A stretch of DNA of 32,136 bases from a virus: IMG/VR virus record IMGVR_UViG_3300021375_000103, positions 1 to 32,136 of that record. One strand, given 5' to 3'. Shown in pieces: positions 17,177-24,133 of this stretch (position 1 is its first letter; each line of letters starts with the position of its first letter). The notes under the pieces are model-generated. The model searched no databases. It worked only from the letters and a program-made list of their open reading frames with translations, and was not told the origin of the DNA. The translations under genes were made by a program, and so were the position numbers.

Positions 17177-18799
17177 TCATATACCGCATACTCCTGATAG
17201 ACATTGCTCCTCTGAGTTATCCTCAAAGATCATACCCTTCTTGTTGATTGCCTCTTCATAAGGTACTGAGGTAATCGGTTGACCACCACGTGCGCCGTCA
17301 GGGTAGACAGTCAGACCACGTAGACCCTTTGCATACTTCTGAATCCAACCTACGTACCGTGAGATAAGGTCAGCATTGTTATGCTCAGTATCCCATGCGG
17401 GCAGATTGATTGTACTGCTGATAGCCTGATCCACATAGGCTTGCACATCATGTTGAAACTTGATACGTCTTTCTGGGTCCTGTGCCAGATCAACCGCTGA
17501 TTCAATCTTGTCCGGGTTGATACCCATCTCAATTAGAATCTGCGCCGTACCATCCACCACGAACTCATGCTTCCAACGTGTGCCATCAGTGAGGTATCTA
17601 CGCTTGAATGCTACTGAGTAGACAGGCTCAACACCTGAAGTGGTTCCCGCTAGAATACTAATGGTTCCAGTAGGAGCAATAGCACGTACACCCTTTGGTA
17701 TCACACGAAACAACTCATTACAAAAGTCTTTGGACGTATGATCAGACTCATTACGGTAGACCTTGAGCCATTGCTTTAACTCATCAGTCACCTCATACTT
17801 ATGGCCACGCTTGAGTAACCACTCATGCATACCCATCAGACCCAGACCTAATCGGGAGTTCTTTTCACGTACATCGTACACCTTTTGATAGGGTAGTTCA
17901 GCACGTTCCAGACCGCACACTAGGAACTTAGTCACCAAATGTACTACGTCTTTGAACTCTTCGATTGATTCGATGCGGGACATATTGACAGACGATAGGT
18001 TACATACATCACTGTCATCCTCAGACACCACCTCACAACACGCATTGCGTAGCGTTTCATTCTGCTTGTCACCGAAGTTAAAACTAAATCCTGGCTCACC
18101 AGTTTTCATTGCTTGCTTTACGTTCTCCAGAAACACGGGGTTGCTCTTGTCCTTGAGCCATGCGTCATCGTAGTTCAGGGATACATTCATCATGTCCAAT
18201 GGTGCGGGCGCATTGAAGTCTGCTTCTTTAGATGCTCTCTGTTCTGGAGTCCAGTTCTTAACTCTCAGAAAATCTTGGGCATCCTCATGTTGCCAGTTCA
18301 TGCTACCGTACATTGCAGATCGTCGTGAACCTCCCTGCATTACGTTGCGTCCAATCTCATTGGTGGCTAACAGAAATGGGATAGGCCCACTACTAACGCC
18401 ACCTGTCTTGGACAGTGTGCGACCCTTCGGTCTGAAGTTTGTTACATCAATACCAATACCACCACCTGTCATTAGGCAAGACCCTGCACGTTTCCAAAGG
18501 TCTGCCCACTCCTCACGGCTGTCCTCCTCAGCCTTGAGTAGATAACAGTTGTTATAAAACCTAGCCTTACGTCCTGCGTACCAGAGGTATCTGCCTCCGG
18601 GTAACCACTTGAAGTCTACTAAATATTCTACTAATTGATCACGTTCCTCCTTGGTTAATAGGGCTTCCTCAGTGCCCCCGTTAGTACCTGCAACAGCATC
18701 AACCACGATGTGTGCCCTGTCTGCCCATGTCTCATACTGATTCTGAGCGTATTTGTTTTTGAATATGTTGAGTCCTAACTCAGTTCTAAACTCATTCAT
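17177..18799 (-). CDS. nrdJ: Class II (adenosylcobalamin-dependent) ribonucleotide reductase
   Basis: 540 residues. The active-site set is complete: C85 (FYNNCYLL), N252-x-C254-x-E256 (NACCEVV; radical Cys and catalytic Asn/Glu), C266 in CNLSSVNM, the APTGTISILAGTTSGVEPVYS phosphate-binding loop, and the C-terminal C533-x4-C538 redox pair. There is no ATP-cone and no neighbouring small-subunit or activase gene. This points to a monomeric class II enzyme using adenosylcobalamin and so depending on host B12. It makes deoxynucleotides for phage replication. It is shorter than Lactobacillus-type enzymes (about 740 residues). Its start overlaps the Rad52-like stop (ATGA). Confidence 0.9.
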   Translation of the reverse strand: MNEFRTELGLNIFKNKYAQNQYETWADRAHIVVDAVAGTNGGTEEALLTKEERDQLVEYLVDFKWLPGGRYLWYAGRKARFYNNCYLLKAEEDSREEWADLWKRAGSCLMTGGGIGIDVTNFRPKGRTLSKTGGVSSGPIPFLLATNEIGRNVMQGGSRRSAMYGSMNWQHEDAQDFLRVKNWTPEQRASKEADFNAPAPLDMMNVSLNYDDAWLKDKSNPVFLENVKQAMKTGEPGFSFNFGDKQNETLRNACCEVVSEDDSDVCNLSSVNMSRIESIEEFKDVVHLVTKFLVCGLERAELPYQKVYDVREKNSRLGLGLMGMHEWLLKRGHKYEVTDELKQWLKVYRNESDHTSKDFCNELFRVIPKGVRAIAPTGTISILAGTTSGVEPVYSVAFKRRYLTDGTRWKHEFVVDGTAQILIEMGINPDKIESAVDLAQDPERRIKFQHDVQAYVDQAISSTINLPAWDTEHNNADLISRYVGWIQKYAKGLRGLTVYPDGARGGQPITSVPYEEAINKKGMIFEDNSEEQCLSGVCGI

Positions 18800-19260
18800 T
18801 TACCCAACCCTTCCCTGAACTCCTCATCGGATGCCTTATCCCTTTCCACCATCATCTTATCGTATCCTTCTGGAGTAGCCCATGCTGAAGGCTGACGCCC
18901 GTTGAAGGCTCCGGGATGATAGAGGTACCGACCGATACCGAACTTCACTGCCGCCCGTTTGAGAGCGTCTGAGATACCACCCTTAGCACCTTCGATCTGG
19001 CTGTCATCAGCACCATCTGCTTTGGATACCAGTGTGCCGCCAAAGTTACAGGTTAGGTTGCACATCATGCGACCACCGATAAACTCATACTTGTCTGACC
19101 ATCCATCTACACCGAACACCTCATCAAGTCTTTGCATTACGTCACGTGCTGTGATGTATGCCAGTTCCTTACTACCTCCCGGACCTTTACGAAAGGATAC
19201 CGAACCGATAGGGAATGGACGTTTTAGTAGACGTTCTTGTTTGTTATTCTTCGGAGTCAT
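18796..19260 (-). CDS. Rad52/Rad22-like single-strand annealing protein
   Basis: 154 residues. Diagnostic blocks: YITARDVMQRLDEVFGVDGWSDKYE, the beta segment RMMCNLTCNFGG, and GADDSQIEGAKGGISDALKRAAVKFGIGRYLY. The last is the signature of the Rad52/22 (also Redbeta/Sak-like) DNA-binding core. It anneals complementary single strands in phage recombination and probably pairs with the PD-(D/E)XK exonuclease in the same operon. The length matches phage members. The stop overlaps the RNR start. Confidence 0.9.
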   Translation of the reverse strand: MTPKNNKQERLLKRPFPIGSVSFRKGPGGSKELAYITARDVMQRLDEVFGVDGWSDKYEFIGGRMMCNLTCNFGGTLVSKADGADDSQIEGAKGGISDALKRAAVKFGIGRYLYHPGAFNGRQPSAWATPEGYDKMMVERDKASDEEFREGLGK

Positions 19261-19438
19261 TCTTGGCCTCTTCGCTTGTGATTGGTTTGTAAGTTATTGT
19301 TCCATCTTCTTCATGCTTTGCCTTGTAATATTTGGTTACAAGTTGAGAGTAAGATACTACTTGACCGTCATAGGGTAGCATTGCTTTATTCCATTCATCT
19401 TGATACCTGTCAATCCAAGGTGCTCTCATTCTAATCAT
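19244..19438 (-). CDS. Small hypothetical protein
   Basis: 64 residues. The ATG at 19438 makes a TAATG overlap with the nuclease stop and is preferred over an upstream start at 19465. The sequence (MRAPWIDRYQDEWNKAMLPYDG, then YSQLVTKYYKAKHEED) is charged and probably helical, with an acidic C-terminus. No family is recognised. It sits between two recombination genes and overlaps the Rad52-like start by 17 bases. Confidence 0.6.
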   Translation of the reverse strand: MIRMRAPWIDRYQDEWNKAMLPYDGQVVSYSQLVTKYYKAKHEEDGTITYKPITSEEAKNDSEE

Positions 19439-19776
19439 TATGTTCTCCAATTTTTTATGAACCATTCCGCATCAACAACCGCTAGGGGTTTGGAATGATT
19501 CTTCTTAACTATTAATAGCGGTTCATGCAGTTCCTTGCTGTTATCTACACACTGACTGTATGCCTTGTGTAGATTCAGTCGCTCAGTATTCTTTGCTTCG
19601 ATACTGAATGGAAACTTTGCCCTTGCTTTAGGTGACAGGAGTACATCTTCACCCCCGGCACCCATACTGCGTGAGGTCACATCATCTTCTTTGAGTCCGG
19701 TAAAGCGATCAAGTATCTGATACATTACCCACTGCTGAAGCCTTCGACCTTTTGCTTTGCCTGATTGTGTTTTCAA
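19438..19776 (-). CDS. Small PD-(D/E)XK nuclease, possibly Holliday-junction resolvase-like
   Basis: 112 residues. The start is a TTG that overlaps the previous stop (TTGA); no in-frame ATG lies near. The motif GAGGEDVLLSP (D44) followed by FSIEAKNTERLNL (E60-A-K62) is the D...ExK of small PD-(D/E)XK nucleases. SQ near residue 74 and the strand EPLLIVKKNH then AVVDAEWF complete the fold. VRR-NUC, RusA-independent resolvases and restriction-like nucleases share this pattern, so the substrate cannot be told. It lies between the helicase and the Rad52-like gene. Confidence 0.78.
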   Translation of the reverse strand: MKTQSGKAKGRRLQQWVMYQILDRFTGLKEDDVTSRSMGAGGEDVLLSPKARAKFPFSIEAKNTERLNLHKAYSQCVDNSKELHEPLLIVKKNHSKPLAVVDAEWFIKNWRT

Positions 19777-19949
19777 TATAACTTCTCAATCAGGTCAGCG
19801 TCCTGTGCATATGATTTGATTGTGTCTGCTATGTCTGCTAGTTCCTCCGTTGTGTAGAATCTATTGTTATCTAACTTGATACTGTGAAGTTCTGGATTGT
19901 ACTGTGTACTCTGTATCTTGATTAGATCGTTTAAAATAATTGTTGTCAT
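19773..19949 (-). CDS. Small hypothetical protein coupled to the helicase
   Basis: 58 residues. The ATG at 19949 overlaps the helicase stop (ATGA), and the stop overlaps the next gene's TTG start. The sequence begins MTTIILNDLIKIQSTQYN and contains FYTTEELADIADTIKSYAQDADLIEKLY, an amphipathic acidic helix. The double overlap on both sides is strong evidence for translation. Function unknown. Confidence 0.68.
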   Translation of the reverse strand: MTTIILNDLIKIQSTQYNPELHSIKLDNNRFYTTEELADIADTIKSYAQDADLIEKLY

Positions 19950-20875
19950 GTTAATCCTGCCATGTTTAAGTTTCCATGTATGCCATCAGTAGGTTCAGCC
20001 TTGCCGATTACATCCATCCCTGTCTGCTGTGGCATAGTCCCGGACATATAGTAGTTAAGGCTACCCATGTCGAACTTCAGGTCTATGTCCATCTCAGCCC
20101 CGTCAAAGTGCCTGGCTTTAGCCAGTGATAGGTACGCATCAGCGCCATCCATTTCATACAGGCGACCCATGATAATCACGTTGTCTGCCCTGTTGGTTAT
20201 GTCAGCACTGCCTGCTACGCTCCACTTGTCTAGCCTGTCCTTGATGCTGTTGCCCTTTCTAGCATGAGTCACCAGACAGCAGTGAATATCTAGGTTGCGG
20301 GCTAGGTTAGCCAGTGAGCAGACCACATCTTTCTGACCATTCCAATCGTCTGACGCCATGCTCATAGTCATCAACGAATCAACCAATACAAAGTCAACCC
20401 CGTGAACGTCTACAGCATAGCGTATGATCGACTGTAAGGTCTTGGAGTCAACGCTACCGTGCTGATCGTAGAAGAACATCTTCTCATGCGACCATGCGGC
20501 ATAGGACAGTACAGCGTCCTGTTCTGGGTTCTTCTGAAGGCTACACTGCCGGATCATGCGTGCCATCTGACTGGCGGGGGACATCTCCAGTGAGATGGAC
20601 AGGCACTTATAACCCTGCTCCATTGCGCTGATCATCATCTGACCTGCGATCATGGACTTACCTGCGCCGTTGATACCTGCCAGTACCGTTAACTCCTGCG
20701 CTCTCAGCCTAAACAGATCGTCGAACACGTGAAAAGGCAGTTTGATTCCTGCCATGTTGGTTCCGTTGAGGAACCTATCCATTACTTCCCCTACAAAATA
20801 CCCGGAATCCCTGACCTTACGTTGAGCATCAGTGATCTTGGAGTATTTGAGAAGGGTATCCTTATCAATATCCAT
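19946..20875 (-). CDS. DnaB-type replicative helicase ATPase (RecA fold, no primase domain)
   Basis: 309 residues. Walker A GINGAGKS (67-74), the catalytic-glutamate motif SLEM (95-98) typical of DnaB/Twinkle, Walker B DFVLVDSLM (D166), a sensor-like CLVTHARK region, and a C-terminal ADNVIIMGRLYEMDG.YLSLAKARHFDG block, which is the arginine/lysine-containing H4 region of DnaB-like helicases. There is only a short N-terminal segment (about 40 residues) and no DnaG/TOPRIM or zinc domain, so a primase must come from elsewhere. The start overlaps the preceding gene by 11 bases. Confidence 0.88.
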   Translation of the reverse strand: MDIDKDTLLKYSKITDAQRKVRDSGYFVGEVMDRFLNGTNMAGIKLPFHVFDDLFRLRAQELTVLAGINGAGKSMIAGQMMISAMEQGYKCLSISLEMSPASQMARMIRQCSLQKNPEQDAVLSYAAWSHEKMFFYDQHGSVDSKTLQSIIRYAVDVHGVDFVLVDSLMTMSMASDDWNGQKDVVCSLANLARNLDIHCCLVTHARKGNSIKDRLDKWSVAGSADITNRADNVIIMGRLYEMDGADAYLSLAKARHFDGAEMDIDLKFDMGSLNYYMSGTMPQQTGMDVIGKAEPTDGIHGNLNMAGLT

Positions 20876-21515
20876 ATATTACTCTCTGTCCGAAACGACC
20901 ATTTGAACCACAGTCAGTGAAGTAACCCTTATCTCTTGTCAACTTAGCGCCACCGTTAGGAACCACACGCCTACCTCTTCCGTTGTAATCACGCCGATGT
21001 TCGTAGTCTAGTTTTGCCCAGTCATGCTCAGGCGTACCCTGCTTGATAATCTTCACAGGCTTCTTAGGTTGTGGCCTCCAGTACTGGTCGCCTGATTTGT
21101 TAAGAGCGTGGGTATAAGACCAGTTCTCCTCTTGTGTATTCCACCTCATTCTGCTCATGTTAATGAAGCGATCAGAGGGGCCTGCCTTGTCTGATGAATT
21201 ACCCATGAATGGTGATGAATCATATTGGCAATACTTAAGGGCATCTTCGTATATCCTGATTGCCTGATTTAATATCTGATCCTTCTCATCCTGCCAGACC
21301 TTACCGTAATGTCTAGGCTTGCACTGCTTTATGGAACCTATGGATACAGCCATGTCGTTAAGTGTTTTCTCCCAGTCATTCTGACCTCTGATTCTCATCT
21401 TTGCAGTAGCACTCTTTTGAATCTTGTGCATTTTTTCTAACTGAGTTAGTAAGGTAGATTTAGTTTTAATTCCGTTATCATTCCTTCTAGTAAATCTTCT
21501 AATATTATCTTTCAT
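20865..21515 (-). CDS. Hypothetical basic protein preceding the helicase
   Basis: 216 residues, strongly basic at both ends (MKDNIRRFTRRNDNGIKTKS at the start, RRDYNGRGRRVVPNGG near the end), with a helical centre (LNQAIRIYEDALKYCQYD) and many aromatic residues. It has AAGGAAATAGAAG upstream as RBS. A 14-bp perfect hairpin lies just before the RBS. Genes directly before a phage helicase often encode initiators or helicase loaders, so a replication accessory role is possible but unproven. No known domain recognised. Confidence 0.72.
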   Translation of the reverse strand: MKDNIRRFTRRNDNGIKTKSTLLTQLEKMHKIQKSATAKMRIRGQNDWEKTLNDMAVSIGSIKQCKPRHYGKVWQDEKDQILNQAIRIYEDALKYCQYDSSPFMGNSSDKAGPSDRFINMSRMRWNTQEENWSYTHALNKSGDQYWRPQPKKPVKIIKQGTPEHDWAKLDYEHRRDYNGRGRRVVPNGGAKLTRDKGYFTDCGSNGRFGQRVIYGY

Positions 21516-21530
21516 TTCTTCTATTTCCTT

Positions 21531-21566
21531 ATTTATTTACCCCCCCTCTAAAGGGGGTAAATAAAT
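21531..21566 (-). repeat. Perfect 14-bp inverted repeat upstream of the pre-helicase gene
   Basis: Arms ATTTATTTACCCCC (21531-21544) and GGGGGTAAATAAAT (21553-21566) are exact reverse complements, with an 8-base loop. On the minus strand the hairpin ends about 3 bases before the RBS of the gene starting at 21515. It could work as an RNA structure that controls translation or stops transcription, or as a DNA cruciform/operator. There is no run of Ts after it. Confidence 0.9.
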
Positions 21567-21598
21567 ATCTTAAGGTTAACCTAAACAACAAAGTAGTT

Positions 21599-21616
21599 CC
21601 CCGTACTTCGTAGGGG
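21599..21616 (-). repeat. Short hairpin with a TTC/GAA triloop
   Basis: CCCC (21599-21602) pairs with GGGG (21613-21616), with one bulged base, and TAC (21604-21606) pairs with GTA (21610-21612) around a 3-base loop. On the minus strand it lies upstream of the 14-bp hairpin in the 132-base gap between genes. A palindromic AGGTTAACCT sits between the two hairpins at 21573-21582. Confidence 0.6.
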
Positions 21617-21647
21617 ATGCACTATATTTCCTTTTGTTTTCATAAAC

Positions 21648-21821
21648 TTATACCTCATCAACGCCATTTACAGACAGCCTGTAATACTGCTTGACGTACT
21701 CATGGTCGATGTCCTCATCTGAGTTATTGACGTAAGGATCAGTCCCGTAAACAGTTGTCGAATAGTCCCGGAGAACTTTGGCATCAAGCCATGTTTCTAA
21801 CTCTACTAATTTCTTATCCAT
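21648..21821 (-). CDS. Small acidic hypothetical protein
   Basis: 57 residues from the ATG at 21821. AGGAAGG lies 6 bases upstream, and there is an 8-base overlap with the previous gene's stop. Sequence begins MDKKLVELETWLDAKVLRDY and ends YYRLSVNGVDEV. Acidic, probably helical at the start. Function unknown. Coding is supported by the RBS and overlap. Confidence 0.65.
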   Translation of the reverse strand: MDKKLVELETWLDAKVLRDYSTTVYGTDPYVNNSDEDIDHEYVKQYYRLSVNGVDEV

Positions 21822-22086
21822 TGTAAGCCTTCCTCATGTGGTTTGCTTTGTGCTCAATCTGAGCGTTCATGTACCAAAATTCCTCACACTCCTTGTTCAT
21901 TAATAGGTAATCGTAATTCCTGGGATCATCCTCATCATAGCCAAATCCATTATAGATTGATCCTATGAATTGAATATCTACCACCACCATGATGTCATTA
22001 TCACAGGTGAATACCAGATCATCTATCTTGTACTGCGCACCCTTGGGTGCTTCGTCTACGTCTAACTGTGGATCATTGAACATCAT
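21814..22086 (-). CDS. Small acidic hypothetical protein
   Basis: 90 residues from the ATG at 22086, with GGAGG 6 bases upstream; longer starts lie inside the preceding gene. The protein (MMFNDPQLDVDEAPKGAQYK, then VVVDIQFIGSIYNGFGYDEDD) is acidic and rich in aromatic residues, with a C-terminal helix. The pattern of a beta-strand core with D/E-rich loops recalls small accessory phage proteins, but no family is recognised. Confidence 0.65.
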   Translation of the reverse strand: MMFNDPQLDVDEAPKGAQYKIDDLVFTCDNDIMVVVDIQFIGSIYNGFGYDEDDPRNYDYLLMNKECEEFWYMNAQIEHKANHMRKAYNG

Positions 22087-22285
22087 TCCATTCCTCCATT
22101 GTGAATTCTTCAACCATGTCGTTCTTATCCATGGCTTTATAAGTGTGTTGCCTGACTTCGTTGATATCGAAGCCAACGTATGCAGTGACTGAAGACTTGG
22201 GGTCTTTCAGGTACATATAAACATCGTAAACACTGCGCCCATTTAATACATGGGACTTGCCAACATTAACTATCGCAAAATTCAT
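22073..22285 (-). CDS. Small hypothetical protein
   Basis: 70 residues beginning MNFAIVNVGKSHVLNGRSVY. Short strands at the start are followed by YMYLKDPKSSVTAYVGFDINEV and an acidic C-terminal helix (MVEEFTMEEWNDVQ). It overlaps both neighbours by 13-20 bases, as is typical in this operon. The beta-rich start resembles small 'early' proteins of phages, with no defined function. Confidence 0.65.
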   Translation of the reverse strand: MNFAIVNVGKSHVLNGRSVYDVYMYLKDPKSSVTAYVGFDINEVRQHTYKAMDKNDMVEEFTMEEWNDVQ

Positions 22286-22568
22286 TCATCATCTCCTCTT
22301 GCTCTTCGGGTGGTATACCAGTCATCAGCATCTCACGCTGATCAGCACTCAATTGTGGGAAAACATTTTGGATAAGTTCCCCGTCTCTCCATTCCATAAA
22401 GTCGGACGCTAATGCGTCCTTGATTATGACTATATTACCTTCACCAGTGAAGCAGTGGAGGGTCATAGCCCACAGCATTCCATCAGAGTCTACTGCTAAA
22501 GACTTCACAGCCTTGTAGTTGAAGGGTACTTCATCAAATTCGTCTTCATTCCAATCATAAGCATTCAT
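22266..22568 (-). CDS. Conserved small phage protein, unknown function
   Basis: 100 residues, acidic. The C-terminal block FPQLSADQREMLMTGIPPEEQEEM matches a conserved ending found in many unrelated phage small proteins (pattern F-P-x-L-S-A-D-x-R-E-x-L-x-T-G-x-x-P-E-E). The N-terminal half (VKSLAVDSDGMLWAMTLHCF, then IVIIKDALASDFMEWRDG) looks like a beta sheet. The function of this family is unknown to me. Its start overlaps the next upstream gene's stop as ATGA. Confidence 0.75.
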   Translation of the reverse strand: MNAYDWNEDEFDEVPFNYKAVKSLAVDSDGMLWAMTLHCFTGEGNIVIIKDALASDFMEWRDGELIQNVFPQLSADQREMLMTGIPPEEQEEMMNEFCDS

Positions 22569-23089
22569 CTGCTATTCTCCAGTTGCAACCAGTAGGGAAA
22601 ATCCCTACCGGTGTATTCTATTTTCAACGGCTTGTCACGTGACAGCCATTCGTTACACTTAGCAGTGTAATAATTGCGGTAGCAACGTGATGGGCTAACG
22701 TCAGTCTTGAACTCATCCGGCATACACAAGGGCGGTGGTGTCCAAGTATCGCCCATAGCGTCCACCAAATCCCACACAACGTCCGTTGTCATTAACTTCC
22801 ACAGTCGGTCAAAGGTCTTATGCGACGGCTTACCACGGGCAGTACGTTGCTTGTTAAGCCAAAAGAATAATTCGGTTAGCCATTCAAAGTGTTGAAAGGA
22901 ATCCCCCGCCCAGAGTGTAGACGGGTGATTTTTATGAGTCAATTTGTATAGCCTATCATCTTCAATGCCGTGTCGATGCAGTACAGCGGACAGCATTTGT
23001 CCAGATTCCAAGATCATTTTGACCTCATGCCGGTCGTTATGCCATAAGGCCGAACGCTGTGGGCATGGGTCAAGGTAAAATATATTCAT
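22565..23089 (-). CDS. Conserved phage protein with N-terminal NIFYLDPCP..H..H.VKMILE motif
   Basis: 174 residues. The N-terminus carries a pattern widespread in phage hypothetical proteins: N-I-F-Y-L-D-x-x-P-x-x-x-A-x-x-H-x-x-R-H-E-V-K-M-I-L-E-x-x-Q. It is followed by NHPSTLWAGDSFQHFEWL, a Pro-rich TPPPLCMPDEFKTD, then SRCYRNYYTAKCNEWL. Conserved His, Asp and Glu suggest an enzyme or metal-binding protein, but activity is not established. It is preceded by GGAGAATAAATG. Confidence 0.82.
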   Translation of the reverse strand: MNIFYLDPCPQRSALWHNDRHEVKMILESGQMLSAVLHRHGIEDDRLYKLTHKNHPSTLWAGDSFQHFEWLTELFFWLNKQRTARGKPSHKTFDRLWKLMTTDVVWDLVDAMGDTWTPPPLCMPDEFKTDVSPSRCYRNYYTAKCNEWLSRDKPLKIEYTGRDFPYWLQLENSR

Positions 23090-23305
23090 TTATTCTCCTT
23101 GGTCGTTCAGGTATACCCTGAGATGGGTGGATTTACTAATAGGTTGCCCGTACTGGTAGTGTCTCCAATTTTCGGACGGCTTGAGGTGTTGACCTTTTAC
23201 AATTAATTTGTAGCGGTCTTTGTTTAGAAACTTGCGTGCAAGTCTCACAAATTCCTTACCTTCATCGTCGTTTGGTATCTCTGCAAATTGGTATCTTGGT
23301 TTCAT
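23090..23305 (-). CDS. Small hypothetical protein
   Basis: 71 residues from the ATG at 23305 with AGGA about 9 bases upstream; an alternative start at 23326 lies within the upstream gene. The sequence (MKPRYQFAEIPNDDEGKEF, LVARKFLNKDRYKLIVKGQH-like middle, WRHYQYGQPISKSTHLRVYLN end) is basic with a beta-rich C-terminus. Resembles short conserved phage proteins of unknown function. Confidence 0.65.
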   Translation of the reverse strand: MKPRYQFAEIPNDDEGKEFVRLARKFLNKDRYKLIVKGQHLKPSENWRHYQYGQPISKSTHLRVYLNDQGE

Positions 23306-23307
23306 TA

Positions 23308-24063
23308 TCAAATCCTGGAATTGCATAAATTTATCTTATGTATTAATTTATCAAGTGGTCCTTCGTCGTTAGCATCGAACACTGCTCTAGCAAATCCTCT
23401 TGGCGTAGCAGACCTGATGTTCTTGGTTTTGGCAGACTTGCCACCTAATTTTAGGTGTTGTCGGCTATACCCTGCTTCAGGACACACTGGTCGCTTGCTA
23501 GGCTCATTGAAGCCACCACCAGACCAGATACCAGTCTTTTTGGGATACGCATCCCTAGGCGCAATATAGGTAGGGTACAGCGGATGTTCTGCCTCATCCA
23601 TATCTATATAACCGCCAAAATGCCAAGGGTGAAAGTAAAAGTTAGGCTTGCGCCACATTGTTGACAATCTGCCTACTGGATTTTCTACCATCCACGGCAC
23701 GTTCAAATCATCGGCAAACAATGCGATGCGTTGAGCATGGTTGACGGCTTCAATCTGAAAGTCCGGATTGATCTCCGCTTTCTTAGTCCAATGACACGCA
23801 CCAGAACCGGCTAAATCAGTGCACACAGGAAAGCCCATCACCAATGCTATATCGTCATCAGCGTGACGTTTTAGCAGTCTCTGCCACGTTATTTCGTCGT
23901 GCAGATCAGCCATCATGTAACGAATACACCCGCCAGAATCAAACAATTCGGTAGGCGTGAATCCGTCGTGCTGAATGTCATAAGCAAAGCATTCATATCC
24001 GGCTTCAGCCCAAGGTTTCAGGGCTTCGCCGGTGTAGTCGTAAAAAGATATAACTGTTTTCAT
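23308..24063 (-). CDS. DNA cytosine-methyltransferase-like protein (phage Dcm-like family)
   Basis: 251 residues. Features of a Rossmann SAM-dependent enzyme of the C5-methyltransferase type: N-terminal VISFYDYTGEALKPWAEAGYECFAYDI (motif I and II-like), MGFPVCTDLAGSGACHW at 76-92 where a PCQ-like catalytic motif IV is expected, and WMVENPVGRLS (motif VI ENP-like). A C-terminal KKTGIWSGGGF and GGKSAKTKNIRSATPRGFARAV follow. The PVC instead of PPC and ENP instead of ENV are unusual for canonical Dcm, but are seen in a phage-specific group. Activity is uncertain. It lies just after the hammerhead ribozyme. Confidence 0.75.
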   Translation of the reverse strand: MKTVISFYDYTGEALKPWAEAGYECFAYDIQHDGFTPTELFDSGGCIRYMMADLHDEITWQRLLKRHADDDIALVMGFPVCTDLAGSGACHWTKKAEINPDFQIEAVNHAQRIALFADDLNVPWMVENPVGRLSTMWRKPNFYFHPWHFGGYIDMDEAEHPLYPTYIAPRDAYPKKTGIWSGGGFNEPSKRPVCPEAGYSRQHLKLGGKSAKTKNIRSATPRGFARAVFDANDEGPLDKLIHKINLCNSRI

Positions 24064-24079
24064 TTATTTTCTCCAATTT

Positions 24080-24133
24080 AACCAGACCGTCTCACGACGG
24101 TTTCGCCTGAATCTCACAGGCTCATCAGTGATT
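24080..24133 (-). ncRNA. Hammerhead ribozyme (type I topology)
   Basis: Read on the minus strand: CTGATGA (24128-24122); stem II GCCTG/CAGGC (24121-24117, 24109-24105) with a 7-base loop; GAAA (24104-24101); stem III CCGTC/GACGG (24100-24096, 24091-24087) with a GTGA (GNRA) loop; then the cleavage triplet GTC (24087-24085). Stem I pairs 24129-24133 with 24084-24080 (5 bp, one G-U). Every core nucleotide of the hammerhead is present, including A15.1-U16.1. Both ends lie in stem I, so this is type I. Cleavage is predicted after 24085. The element fills the 70-base gap between two ORFs, and the upstream stop codon abuts stem I. Cleavage would leave a 21-base leader with GGAG before the methyltransferase-like start. 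Confidence 0.9.

Noticed and set aside
21581-21643. 20-codon ORF on the minus strand between 21648 and the 14-bp hairpin
   Set aside because: Too short, overlaps the smaller hairpin, and no overlap coupling or recognisable peptide.
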